Of a stretch of DNA of 64,000 nt, positions 11,116 through 22,110 are shown one piece after another (the first letter of the stretch is position 1; every line of letters begins with the position of its first letter). The notes below the pieces were generated by a model, which saw nothing but the letters and a program-made list of their open reading frames with translations, was not told the DNA's origin and did no database searches. A program made the translations under genes and the position numbers. The stretch covers positions 66,596,482 to 66,660,481 of the forward strand of contig CM077153.1 in assembly GCA_039583875.1 (NCBI GenBank), given 5' to 3'. Source of the DNA: Platanthera guangdongensis (Eukaryota > Streptophyta > Magnoliopsida > Asparagales > Orchidaceae).

Positions 11116-12150
11116 TCCATGAAGTTCACCACTCTGGGAGGTATTGGAGTCATCCTTGGTAATCAAGAGGCCGCCAAGAATTGCTACTCCAAACAAGCGC
11201 AGCCCGCCAGTGCCACCACGTTGAATATCGATGACTTTGACCTCCGCGACGAAGCGGTGTTACAGCGAGGGATGCCCATGGAGGGGCTAATCGAGGTCCC
11301 TCTCTCACCAGCAAACCCCGCTCGCACCATCAAGCTCGGATCACTCCTACCACAACAAGAAAAGGAGGAACTGACAGCCTACCTCTGGAACAACAAAGAT
11401 ATCTTCGCCTGGGCCCCTGAAGATATGCCCGGCGTAGATCCTCACGTCATCCAACACTCCCTCAACATCAACCCGACATGCAAGACCGTTAACCAATAGA
11501 AGAGAAACTTTGCTCCTGAACGTCTCCTAGCAATCGAAGAAGAAGTAGAAAAGCTCCTTAGCGCACATTTCATCCGAGAAGTGAACTACCCTACCTGGGT
11601 AGCCAATGTTATCCTGGTAAAGAAGTCTTCAGGAAAATGGAGAATGTGTGTGGACTACACCAACCTCAATCAAGCATGCCCTAAGGATAGCTTCCCGCTC
11701 CCCAGAATTGATCAGCTAGTCGACTCAACCGCCGGACACCAACTCCTTAGTTTCATGGATGCCTACTCCTGGGTACAACCATATTCGAATGAATCCAACC
11801 GATGAAGAGCATACAGCCTTCCGAACTAACAAAGGAATATACTGCTACAAAGTTATGCCTTTCGGGCTCAAGAATGCAGGAGCCACCTACCAACAGCTCA
11901 TTTACAAAATCTTCAAAAACCTTATCGGCAAAACAATGGAGGTATACGTAGATGACATGCTGGTGAAGAGTGTTCGTCGAGAAAACCACTTGGAGGACCT
12001 CGAAAAATGTTTTAAGATACTGCGACAGTACGGCATGAGACTTAACCCCACCAAGTGTGCGTTCGGGGTCACGTCAGGAAAATTCTTAGGATTCATGGTA
12101 ACTCAGCGAGGCATAGAGGCCAATCCTGAGAAGATTAAAGCCTTGAAGGA
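11116..12150 (+). pseudogene. Element H reverse transcriptase
   Basis: This is an RNA-directed DNA polymerase. Blocks in order: FAPERLLAIEEEVEKLL, WVANVILVKKSSGKWRMCVD, CPKDSFPLPRIDQLVD, CYKVMPFGLKNAGATYQ and the catalytic YVDDML (YVDD at 11945-11956). A stop occurs at about 11497 and a frameshift near 11765, where the usual DAYSGYNQI block is disturbed. The catalytic Asp pair is intact, so inactivation is by frame damage. The sequence identity of the blocks is typical of Tat RTs. Confidence 0.9.
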
Positions 12151-13200
12151 CATGTCACCGCCCCGATCTCTCAAAGAAGTACAAAGGCTGAATGGGAGAA
12201 TCACAGCATTTTCTAGGTTCTTGGCACGAACTGGGGATAAGTATCTCCCCTTCTTCAAGATTCTCCGAGGAGCAAGAACTACCAGTTTCCAGTGGACAGA
12301 CGAATGTCAGTCAACCTTTGAATCACTCAAGCAATATCTGGCGTCCCCCCCCCCCCCCCCGCTACTATTAAAGCCCGCTCCAGGAGAAGTTCTGTTTTTG
12401 TACCTCGCTATCACACCAGCTGCATTGAGTTCAGTATTGGTAAAGGACGAGGGAGGAGTTCAACGCCCCATCTATTACCTTAGCAAGATCCTCTCTGATA
12501 CAGAAACTCGGTATCCGGTCGCCGACAAAACAGCCTTCGCACTTGTTTTCTCAGCAAGGAAGCTTCGTCCCTACTTCCAGGCCCACACCATCAAAGTACT
12601 AACCGAATTGCCTCTCCGTGCTATTCTTCAAAATCCAAAAGCTTCCGGCCGATTAATCAAATAGGCAGTCGAGCTGGGCGAATTCGACATCCACTTCCTA
12701 CCACGACCCGTCATTAAATCACAAGTTTTGGCGGATTTTGTCGTTGAAAATACTCTACCCCCAGAACCAAAAATTGTCTCAGCAGAGCAAGGTCAAAGAT
12801 GGACTCTGTACGTTGACGGAGCATCCGACATCGAAGGCGCGGGAGCCGGGCTACTCCTCATAAGCCCATAACACGTCACACTAGAGTACGGGCTCCGACT
12901 CAACTTCCCTGCCACTAACAATGTAGCAGAATACGAGGCCTTAATTGCGGGACCCAGGCTTTCCATTGACTGTCATACTGTCAAGTTAACAATTTACTCT
13001 GATTCTCAACTCATAGTGTCCCAGGTAGAAGGGGATTACGAGACCAAAAGTGAGCAGCTAGTTCAGTATCTCCAACTGGTAAAGTCACTCCTACAACAGA
13101 TACTGCAAGTCCAAATTCTCCACATCCCCACATAGCAAAACAGTCGAGCAGACGCCCTGTCAAAGTTAGCTACGTCTCACACCCTCTATCAGTCTAGAAG
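12151..13200 (+). pseudogene. Element H RNase H region (two RNase H-like parts)
   Basis: After the RT thumb comes the ordinary gypsy RNase H (12300-12660), reading from PIYYLSKILSDTETRY to ARKLRPYFQAHTI. A second, archaeal-like RNase H follows (12790-13160), with WTLYVDGASDIEGAGAG, NNVAEYEALI and YSDSQLIVSQVEGDYE. The second RNase H is a mark of Tat elements. A run of about 16 C at 12346-12361 lies in the first part and is a likely length artefact. Stops are at about 12662, 12868 and 13133. Confidence 0.85.
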
Positions 13201-14514
13201 ACGCAGGGTAGAAGAAATTTTCTCTCCCAGTATCCAGGGGCCTTGGGAGATAGCAGAGATTGAAGACTCAGAAGAATCATGGATCGTCCCACTAGCCAAT
13301 TACTTAAAGATCCAGCAACTTCCTGAAAATCCCAAGGAAGCCCGTCAATTAAGGATGAGGGCAGCTACGTTCACATTGATTAACGGAGAACTTCACAAGC
13401 GATCTTTTTCAGGACCTTACCTAAAGTTCTTAGCAGAAGCTGATGCCGAGTATACTCTCCGCGAAGTCCATGGAGGAGTCTGCGGAGAACACTTGGGCGG
13501 AAAAGCCTTGGCCCGCAAAATCTTGCGCCAAGGCTTCTACTGGCCTACCATGAGGAAAGAAGCAACGGACTTTGTTCAAAAATGCAAGAGTTGGCAGATG
13601 CACGCCAACGTCCCCAAGCAACCACCAGTCGCCCTTACCACGCTCCAGGGAGCTTGGCCATTCGCACTATGGGGAATTGACCTCCTCGTACCTTTGCCAC
13701 TAGCTTCAGGACAAAGGAAATTCATCATCATGGACATCGACTATTTCACCAAGTGGGTAGAAGCGAACCTCTGGCCAAAATTACCGAGGAGAATGCAAAT
13801 CAATTCATGTGGAAGAACATTGTTTGCCGCTTTGGCATACCTGCAATCATCATCACTGACAACAGCACTCAATTCTCTGGAAGATCCTTCACCAAGCTAT
13901 GTGAAGACTTGAAAATTGAGCAACGACATACGACGGTGTCACACCCTCAATATAACGGGCAGATCGAAGTAACCAGCCGAACCATCCTAAAGTGGCTGAA
14001 GACAAGGCTCCAAGACGCAGGGGGGCAATGGCCCGACGCACTCCCCAACGTATTGTGGGCATACCGAACAACGGCAAGAACCCCTACAGGAGAGACGTCA
14101 TACAATCTCTGCTACGAAACTGAAGCGATCATTCCAGTTGACATCGGCGTACCAAGCCCCCGGGTGTCCCACTTCAACCTTCAGACAAACGACGACGCTC
14201 TCAGAGATAATCTGGACCTAATCTCCGAGATCCGCGAGGAAGCCGCCCTCCAGGCTGCAGCTTACCAACAACGTGCAGCCCGCTATTACAACCGCAAAGT
14301 GAAGTCGCGTCCGATTAACATTGGGGACTTGGTCCTTCGAACTCTCGAAGCAGCTGGGAAAGGGACACATGGCGACAAGCTGTCCCCGACCTGGGAAGGC
14401 CCCTTCATCATCACGGCAATGGTGAAGCGAGGAACATACAAGCTACGGAGCGCTGAAGGAAAGACTCTCCCTCGCACCTGGAATGCGCAGAACCTGCGCC
14501 GATTTTATCAGTGA
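13201..14514 (+). pseudogene. Element H integrase
   Basis: The zinc-binding part reads REVHGGVCGEHLGG followed by FVQKCKSWQMHA. The second Cys of the usual KCxxCQ pair is Trp, which would break zinc binding. The core has WGIDLLVPLPLASG (first Asp), IITDNSTQFSG (second Asp) and a QIEVTSRTILKWLK block (Glu). A frameshift lies near 13765, after TKWVEA. The C-terminal part ends RTWNAQNLRRFYQ with a TGA at 14512-14514, the normal end for Tat pol. The second half (13753-14514) is a long uninterrupted frame. Confidence 0.9.
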
Positions 14515-14663
14515 TTGCCATTTTATAATTATCTTATCTGTGTATTGTTTAAAACTATGTAAGCCGCGTGCTCAACCCCGCGCACGTTATCTTCGTTCAA
14601 ATATTGAATCATGTTTCTACAAACCTCATGTGTACAAACAAAAAAGAAAGCATGCACAACACC

Positions 14664-15765
14664 GTGGGGGCCTGCCCCCCTCACGAAGAAGCCGCGAGCA
14701 TCCCTCGCGCAACTAAACCACGAGCAACCCTCGCGCAACACCGTGGGGGCCTGCCCCCCTCACGAAGAAGCCGCGAGCATCCCTTGCGCAACAAAGCCGC
14801 GAGAAACCCTCGCGCGACACCGTGGGGGCCTGCCCCCCTCACGAAGAAGCTGCTAGCATCCCTCACGTAACTAAGCCGCGAGCAACCCTCGCGCGACACT
14901 GTGGGGGCCTGCCCCACTCACGAAGAAGCCGCGAGCATCCCTCGCGCAACAAGCCGCGAGCAACCCTCGCGCAACACCGTGGGGGCCTGCCCCCCTCACG
15001 AAGAATCCACGAGCATCCCAAGCGCAACTAAGCCGCGAGCAACCCTCGCGCGACACTGTGGGGGCCTGCCCCCCTCACGAAGAAGCCGCAAGCATCCCTT
15101 GCGCAACTAAGCTGCGAGCAACCCTCGCGTGACACCGTAGGGGCCTGCCCCCTCACGAAAAAGCCGCGAGCATCCCTCGCGCAACTAAGCCTCAAGCAAC
15201 CCTCGTGCGACACCGTGGGTGCCTGCACCCCTCACGAAGAAGCTGCGAGCATCCCTCGCGCAACTAAGCCGCGAGCAACCCTCGCGCAACACCGTGGGGG
15301 CCTGCCCCCTCACGAAGAAGTCGCGAGCATCCCTTGCGCAACTAAGCCACGAGCAACCCTTGCACGACACCGTGGGGGCCTGCCCCCCTCACGAAGAAGC
15401 CGCGAGCATCCCTCGCTCAACTAAGCCGCGAGAAACCCTAGCGCGACACCGTGGGGGCCTGCCCCCCTCACGAAGAAGTCGCGAGCATCCCTCGCGCAAT
15501 TAAGCCGCGAGCAACCCTCGCGCGACACCGTGGGGGCCTGCAGCCCTCACGAAGAAGCCGCGAGCATCCCTCGCGCAACTAAGCCACGAGAAACCATCGC
15601 ATGACACTGTGGGGGCCTGCGCCCCTCACGAAGAAGCCGCGAGCATCCCTCGCGCAAACAAGTCGCGAGCAACCCTCGCGCCATAGCGTGGGGGCCTGCC
15701 CCCCTCACGAAGAAGCCGTAAGCATCCTTTGCACAAGCAAAGCCGCGAGCAACCCTCGCGCAAAC
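14664..15765 (+). repeat. 79-bp tandem array, about 14 units, in the 3' region of element H
   Basis: The word GTGGGGGCCTG (or a near variant) starts at 14664, 14743, 14822, 14901, 14979, 15058, 15137, 15215, 15294, 15372, 15451, 15530, 15609 and 15688, a period of 78-79 bases. Each unit holds three potential hairpins: GTGGGGGC against GCCCCCTCAC, and twice CGCGAG against CTCGCG with a five-base loop. All frames are largely open because units differ by few bases, but no protein is implied. Subterminal tandem repeats at this position are a known feature of Tat-type elements. Confidence 0.92.
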
Positions 15766-15988
15766 TCAGCGGCAAACATCACTCACTCACCATGAGACAC
15801 AAACCTAAGCTATGCAAGGTAAAAAGCAAGCCAATACAAACAAACTACCGACTGACATAGAAATGATGACGATGTCATAACAAGGCAAAGCTGGAAAGAT
15901 ACAAATACCATCAGCAAAAACAACCAAGCCCAAATAAGGGGCAAAGAAAAGTACAATCAAATGTAAGCATACAATGACAAAAGTACTA

Positions 15989-17530
15989 CTACTCGTCTTC
16001 AGTATCAGAATGCTCATCCTCAGAGACATCTACAAAACTGAAGCTGGAGGTATCACACCCCAGGCTCTTGCTAACAAAGCGAAAAGCCTTCGAGACACCG
16101 CGTCGGAGCGCCAACTCGCGTATATCATCCATCTGAGGCTCCACCTCCTTGGACCAAATATCGTCACGAACCTCCTCCGCGATCAGGCTACGGTTTCGCA
16201 TATAGTCGAGCGACTCCAAGTACTCCGCGAGCCCTCCAGCCATCAAATTTGACGCATGGTCATCCGAGGATAGCATCTCCACATGCGCCTTCGCCGCTCG
16301 AAGATGAGTCTCGAGGCTTGAGACCTCCTCCTGCGCCGCCTGTAATTGGGATCCCAAGTTTGAAGTCTCCTCCTTCGAATGCTTCAACATCTGAGTGGTC
16401 CGCTCCACCAAAGTCTTCTCCACTTCCAAAGCCGCACGAGCATCCTCTAGCTCGGACTTCAGCTCCGAACCAACTCGGAGGAACCGCGCAATGTCCCTAT
16501 CATGTTCCTCCCTTAAAGAGGCAAGCGAACTCGTCGTCGATCGAAGCTTCTCCTGAAGAGTAAGGTACCCATCCTTCAGGCTCACGTAATGATCATTCCA
16601 GGTCAATGCAATCTGCTCTTGGGTCTCTATCTGCACAAAAAAGAAAAGAACAAAGTTAGCCTCTATTAGCAAAAGATGATAAGGTAAAAAGCCTTGGAAA
16701 CAAACCAAGTCCATACCGCATTGCTCATCGCCCTTAAGGAAGAGGACATCCGCGAAGCAGCTACACCAACAAACGCCGGGGGAACTGGGGAAGTAAGTAT
16801 CTGCACCTCAGGAGTCAAATCATGACAAGCATTAGAGGTCGCCACTGCCACCACATCAAGTTCACCAGGAGGCGCTGTCACAGCTTTCCTCTTGCGATCC
16901 CCTCCTCGAGAAGTCTCCGCTGGCCGGCCTGGGTCTGCCGAAATACCACACTGCACCAACCGCTTCTCCTACACATAAACATAAATACTAAACAGACGAT
17001 TGGCCAACTCACAAGGTTTAGAAAACCCAAGCACCAGGGAAAACTCCCGCTCCTTCCCCCTCACACGGCGGAAACGATTGGAAAGCATATACCACACTTC
17101 AGGAAGACTCCATGAATTCTTGACATATCCGAACAAAGTGTTGCCATGGCGACGGTCTTTGCAGGCCTCAAACTCCAACCAGGACTTGTTGTTGCGTACC
17201 TCCATCCGCTCGCCACCATCGGAACGAACATCGCACCAATCCCGAAATTGGTCCAGAGAAAACCGGCCTCCATGCTCGCGGAAGAAAGCAACTAAGCCCA
17301 TGATCCGAGAAATCTTGGCTGGGACGAACTGGGAAATAGGCACCCCGCAAATCCTCAAGATCTCAACCACCTCCTCGCACGACGGGAAACGGAAGCCGGA
17401 CCTCGGAAAAACTTCGCAAATTGTCAGCCAGCCACGGGGAGGATTTTGAACCCGCTCCTCAGGACGCGGGATCCTCACTTCCAAATTAGCAGGAAGCCCA
17501 TACTTCTTCCTCCAAATATCAACGCCATTT
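15989..17530 (-). pseudogene. Antisense ORF (aORF) of element H: Transposase_28-like domain, then coiled coil; near-intact
   Basis: The minus-strand frame begins upstream of about 17510 (WRKKYGLPANLEVRI). It runs through a domain with GWLTICEVFPRSGFRFPSC, ILRICGVPISQFVPAKI and IMGLVAFFREHGGRFSLDQF, which resembles the plant putative gypsy-type transposon domain (Transposase_28). A low-complexity middle follows (16717-16960). A clean GT..AG intron at 16631-16716 joins SSLRAMSNA in phase to IETQEQIALTW. The last exon (15989-16630) is a long coiled coil of Leu, Glu and Lys ending in an acidic tail, SEDEHSDTEDE. One in-frame TAG at 16969-16971 interrupts it; no credible intron removes this stop. 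The role of aORF proteins is unknown. The start codon is uncertain. Confidence 0.7.
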
Positions 17531-17753
17531 CAGTCAAAGAGCAACGTAAACACATTTGGCCGGAGGAGCGCTTCGAGACTTGTACAGGACAAAAATCAAA
17601 AGTTCAAGAAAAGCGCGATCAAGCAGCCCAAGTGGCACGCGAAAGAGGGCGCCCACACATGCACGCACAAAGCAGGGGCATTGCACTCCACGCGACCCGA
17701 GCACGCAAACTGCGTGCATGCAGCCCACGCGCGCGCAAAACCCCGCTCGAGCG

Positions 17754-18420
17754 GCCTGCGCAGGCAGCCTGGCCGCGCGGGCCGCCCGCGCCCGCGCGGC
17801 CCGCCCGCGCCCGCGCGGCCCGCCCGCGCCCGCGCGGCCGCCCGCGCCCGCGCGGCCCGCCCGCGCCCGCGCGGCCCGCCCGCGCCCGCGCGGCCCGCCC
17901 GCGCCCGCGCGGCCCGCCCGCGCCCGCGCGGCCCGCCCGCGCCCGCGCGGCCCGCCCGCGCCCGCGCGGCCCGCCCGCGCCCGCGCGGCCCGCCCGCGCC
18001 CGCGCGGCCCGCCCGCGCCCGCGCGGCCCGCCCGCGCCCGCGCGCCCGCGCGCGGCCCGCCCGCGCCCGCGCGGCCCGCCCGCGCCCGCGCGGCCCGCCC
18101 GCGCCCGCGCGGCCCGCCCGCGCCCGCGCGCCCGCCCGCGCCCGCGCGGCCCGCCCGCGCGCGCGCCCCGCCCGCGCGGCCCGCCCGCGCCCGCGCGGCC
18201 CGCCCGCGCCCGCGCGGCCCGCCCGCGCCCGCGCGGCCCGCCCGCGCCGCGCGGCCCGCCCGCGCCCGCGCGGCCCGCCCGCGCCCGCGCCCGCCCGCGC
18301 CGCGCGGCCCGCCCGGCCCGCCCGCGCCCGCCCGGCCCGCCCGCGCCCGCCCGCCCGCCCGCGCCCGCCCGCCCGCGCCCGCCCGCGCCCGCCCGCGCCC
18401 GCCCGGCCCGCCCGCGCCGC
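17754..18420. repeat. 19-bp GC-only minisatellite
   Basis: The repeated unit is GGCCCGCCCGCGCCCGCGC, exactly 19 bases from one GG to the next over long stretches (for example 17892 to 17911). There are about 30 copies with a few shortened units, and it decays to mixed CCCGCC words after 18290. It lies between the antisense ORF and the 3' LTR of element H, upstream of that ORF. Because 19 is not a multiple of three and the unit has no A or T, no stop codon can occur and all six frames are open for hundreds of bases. No protein is implied. Confidence 0.9.
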
Positions 18421-18800
18421 ACGGCTTGCCTGTGGCCCGCACGTGCGGCCTGCCCGCGCGCGCACAGTTTGCTCCCGAGGGCAGCCTGCACGCGCGGCCC
18501 GCTCACGCACGCGGCCTGAGCCACGCACGGCTAGGGCCGCGCGCAGCACGCACGCACGACCGGTTCGCGCGGCCGGCCTCCACTGACGCGCACAGCCTTC
18601 CCGCGTCGCCGGCATGCGTAAGCGGCGTGGATGCCCCCGCCTTCGCTCCAGTACGTCATTATCACCCGTCAAATTCCCCTCCGAGTACCTTGTAAGTGCT
18701 GGCCACCGCTGCCTCAACCCTCTCACCGAAAGTCGTCATGACAGCAAGAACCGAAAGAAATCTCTCCTCTCTCGCTCACTTCGCTCTCGGATAGCAGAGA
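18421..18800 (-). other. Likely 5' region of the element H antisense ORF
   Basis: This GC-rich stretch grades into mixed sequence between the minisatellite and the purine tract. Its position suggests the promoter and leader of the antisense ORF. I see no clear TATA box on the minus strand and no protein-coding signal. Confidence 0.35.
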
Positions 18801-18813
18801 TTTGGGGGGCAAT
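18800..18813 (+). other. Polypurine tract of element H
   Basis: ATTTGGGGGGCAAT directly precedes the LTR start TGATGGG. A TTTGGGGGGCA-type tract before TGATGGG is typical of Tat elements. It primes plus-strand synthesis. Confidence 0.8.
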
Positions 18814-20167
18814 TGATGGGTTCCACCTTCATTTATAGGAAAGAAGCCCCCCCATGAACTCGCCCAAAAAATGTGTCATGGGTGGCCCACCCCCTCCGTG
18901 AACTCTCATGAGGAGGAAATCATGGGGGGTGGGGCCCGCCACTCACCCAATGAAGAAAAACCACCAACCGGGCAGCCTAACCGCCGTCGGCGACCTTCCT
19001 CCCACCGGCATCGCCAAGAGGGCGGCCGCGGTCAGCCGCCTGGCAGCCGGCGGCCCGGCCCCGGCAGGCCGCCGGCCACGCCGCCGGTCAAGCCGCCGGC
19101 CTGGCCATGGCAGTCCGCCGGCCGGCCGCAGCTAGCCCTCGGCAAGCCGCCGTCGTCCAGCTGCCCGGCCAGCCACCTGGCCGCCGACGGCCCGGCCGCG
19201 GCAGGCTGACGGCCAAGCCGCCGGCCTAGCCAAGGCAGGTGTCCGGCCGGCCGGCCCTCGGCAGGCCGCCGCAGCCGGCCTCTAGGCCAGCCGCTCCCGC
19301 TGCCGGTTGCCCGGCCACGCCAGGCCCCCGGCCAAGCCGCGGCTGGCCACCAGCCGAGCCGCGGCAGACCGCCGGCCAAGCCGCGACCGACCCTCAGTGG
19401 TCCGCCGCCGCCGCCGCCCGGCCGGCCACCGCCGTCTCCATGGCGCCCCCCCCCCCCCCCCCCCCACCGTGGACGACCTCCTCGTCGTCCGATTGGGGGG
19501 AGGCTCTCCTCACCGTTCGATTAAGAAGGCAACCACCCACTAACCCACCACTTTAGTGGTGGGGCCCGCCATGATCTTCCCCTGGAGGCTATAAAAGGAC
19601 CCCAGGGGCTCTTCATTCCTCACCTTCTCCCGGCCCAGAGCTTCCTTCTATCTCTTCAGGTGAGAGCTCCCCAGCCATCTCCAGCCACCTCCAGCCACCT
19701 CCAGCCACCGCGAGCCACAACGAGCCGCCAGAGCACCACTAGCCAGGAAAACACCCAAGTCCCAGCTAAAGCCAAAGGAGGAGGGCGACCGGAACCAGCC
19801 AGCGAACGCAACCTGATGCGCCAGAGCACCAGGATCGTCCCCACGCACTCTAACGTTCAAGCTACTCCCGCGGCGCAGCCTATTGCCCACCGGGAGTTGT
19901 AGTTTCTCTCTCTCTCTCTCCCCAAGCTGTAACGGGAGCGGTCTGTCGCCCCAATTCTCCAACACACTGTAAACACCAAAATCTAGTGGAATTTGATCGG
20001 CACGGACCCGGTCACGTGGTTTTTTACCCTTTTAAGGGGTTTTCCACGTCATCACATCTTGTGTCAACTTTCTACTTTCATTGTTTGTGTGCGCGCTCGA
20101 CCGCCTCGTGAGCTAAGACGGTTCGAACAAATCCGGCCCGACCGGGGCACTGAGTTAGTCCGCAACA
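18814..20167 (+). repeat. 3' LTR of element H
   Basis: It starts TGATGGGTTCC right after the purine tract. A block of GCCGGC words (19020-19430) gives very high GC content; a C run at 19447-19465 follows. The promoter is at 19590 and a CT repeat (19906-19922) lies after it. Sequence of B protease resumes by about 20180, so the end is put at GCAACA (20167). There is no second LTR to compare with, so the right border is approximate. Confidence 0.65.
19590..19597 (+). promoter_or_regulatory. TATA box of the element H LTR
   Basis: TATAAAAG lies within the sequence GGCTATAAAAGGACC in the middle of the LTR, about 35 bases before a CTTCATTCC start-like site. This is the usual place for an LTR promoter core. 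Confidence 0.7.
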
Positions 20168-20830
20168 AGGTGTATTCTGGCCACACCGCGAGCGTCGGAT
20201 GAGTATAATTGGACGAACATCTTTTCGTTGAATTTTAAAAGCGGTGAAAAATGGTGCAAATTAATAATAGATAGTGGTAGTTGCATGAATGTCATTTCGG
20301 AGAACGTCATTACTTGTATGCATTTAGTCACTGAACCGCACCCCCATCCATATAAAATAGCGTGGGTAAACAAAACGTCTATCGCGGTCTTTAAGCGATG
20401 TTTAGTGCCAATTACGGTGAATAGCTATATCGATAAGGTGTGGTGCGACGTCATTCCCATGGATGTATGTCATGTACTACTAGGACGCCCATGGCTATAT
20501 GATTATGATGTGACCCATTTTGATCGAGCCAACACCTACGAGTTCAAGTTTAATGTTAAGACCATTTTCTTGAAACCCACACCGCCTAAGGATCCGTCGA
20601 TTGCCTCCAAAGACACAATTGTGCCTGCGGAAAAGAAAACTATAAGCTTGATAAGTAAGGAGTTAGAGCGTGAGACCTTCTTGGATGGCATCATCTATGC
20701 TTTAGTATGTCTACAAGCTAAGGAAGATTCACCCTCTTTAGAGAACCTAGCATTATCTCTGCGAACACTATTGGAAGAGTATAAGGACGTCTATCCGGTG
20801 GACTTACCATCTAAGTTGCCACCCATAAGG
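20168..20830 (+). pseudogene. Element B protease and linker
   Basis: This is a retropepsin of a chromovirus. The active site reads LIIDSGSCMNVIS, with DSG at 20270-20278. The end of the fold, MDVCHVLLGRPWLYDYDV, is typical of chromoviruses. The frame is open from 20228 through the linker into RT. The beginning is joined to the end of element H, so the N-terminus (and the gag before it) is missing. Confidence 0.85.
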
Positions 20831-21560
20831 GAAATTCAGCACGAGATTGATTTCGTCTCGGGCTCATCATTGCCTAATCTTCCCCATTATCGGCGCAATC
20901 CCTCCGCACATAATGAGTTACAAACTTTAATTTCAGATTTATTAGCAAAGGGATTTATTCTCCACAGTAAGAGCCTCTGTGCCGTCCCTGCCCTTTTGAT
21001 CCCAAAGAAAGATAAGTCTTGGAGATTGTGTGTAGACTACCAGGCTATAAATAAAATTACTGTCAAATATAGGTTTCTCATTCCCCGTTTGGATGACTTA
21101 TTAAATATGTTTTCCGGAGCCACCATATTTTCAAAGTTGGATCTTAAAAGTGGTTACCACCAAATAAGGATACAGGAAGGAGACAAATGGAAAACGGCAT
21201 TTAAATCTAAGGATGGGCTCTATGAGTGGTTGTGTTTGGAGAGGGGCTCACCAACGGACCGAGTACCTTCTCACGGTTGATGACCCAAGTATTTAAACCA
21301 TACATGGGTAAATTTGTAGTGGTATACTTCGATGATATATTGTTATTTAGCCTCTCGCAGATGGACCATGAAACACATTTAAGGACAATACTTACAACAT
21401 TGTGCCAAAAAAATTTATTTATTAATCTTAAAAAGTGCACATTTGGTGTGACTTCCGTAGAGTTTCTAGGATACATAGTGAGTTCCGAAGGTATTCATGT
21501 TGACCTTAAAAAGGTCCAAGTTATTAGAGAGTGGCTGGAACCAAAAAAATATTCGGGAGG
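20831..21560 (+). pseudogene. Element B reverse transcriptase
   Basis: Recognisable blocks are EIDFVSGSSLPNLPHYRRNP, LIPKKDKSWRLCVDYQAIN, IPRLDDLLNMFSGATIFSKL, GYHQIRIQEGDKWKTAFKS and VVVYFDDILLFS (YFDD at 21325-21336). A frameshift near 21232 breaks the VMPFGL block. A second, at a run of seven A (21542-21548), separates RT from RNase H. Catalytic residues remain. The repeated insertion or deletion of single bases in homopolymers suggests neutral decay. Confidence 0.9.
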
Positions 21561-22110
21561 TTAGAAGTTTTCATGGATTGGCCACATTTTATCAAAGGTT
21601 CATTCGAAATTTTAGCAGTATCATGGCACCAATCACTGAATGCATGAAGAAGGGTGATTTTATTTGGACTAAAGCGGCCACTAGTGCGTTTCAAACGATT
21701 AAGGAACAGATGTCCGAAGCCACACTACTACAGTTGTCAGATTTTAGCAAGGTGTTTGAATTATCATGTGACGCATCTGGGATAGGAATCAGAGGAGTTT
21801 TAAGTCAGGAGGGACATCTGATAGGTTACTTTAGCGAAAAGATTGCGAGCACGAAGTTAAATTATTCCAATTATGATCGCGAGTTTTATGCCGTGATACG
21901 CTGTCTCCAACATTGGCGACACTATCTTATATCAAAAGAATTTGTAATCTTATCAGATCATGAGGCACTAAAATTTGTAAACTCTCAAAATAAAATCAGC
22001 CCTCGGCACGCCAAATGGGTCTCCTACCTTCAGGAGTACACATTCATTATCAAGCACCTTAATGGTACGTTAAATCGTGTGGCGGATTCTCTTAGCCGAG
22101 TCACCCTATT
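21561..22110 (+). pseudogene. Element B RNase H
   Basis: This gypsy RNase H reads CDASGIGIRGVLSQEGHLIG, SEKIASTKLNYSNYDREFYA and FVILSDHEALKFVNSQNKI. It ends in HLNGTLNRVADSLSRV, the usual NxVADALSR boundary. It is open from 21497 to 22561 in one frame together with the start of integrase. Confidence 0.88.

Larger units (their letters stand above)
9571..20167 (+). mobile_element. Element H: 5'-truncated Tat-lineage Ty3/gypsy retrotransposon
   Basis: It contains a gag core, zinc knuckle, protease, RT, RNase H and integrase on the plus strand, then a 79-bp tandem array, an antisense spliced ORF, a GC minisatellite, a purine tract and a 3' LTR. A second, antisense ORF and 3' tandem repeats between pol and LTR are traits of Tat/Retand-type elements. 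No 5' LTR or primer site was found between the B gag fragment and the H gag core, so the 5' end is lost. The right border is inferred from where B protease sequence resumes. The left border is placed within about 50 bases. Confidence 0.8.

Noticed and set aside
14664..15765. Possible CRISPR array (regular repeats)
   Set aside because: The whole 79-bp unit is repeated with no unique spacers, and the context is a plant retrotransposon.
14568..15795. Many overlapping open frames reading PPHEE, SREHPSRN or HGVARGLLAA in both directions
   Set aside because: They are products of the 79-bp tandem array; frame shifts between units and the absence of a start context argue against a protein.
17534..18726. 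Very long open frames of Ala/Arg/Pro/Gly repeats on both strands
   Set aside because: They are forced by a GC-only repeat in which no stop codon can occur; all six frames are open.
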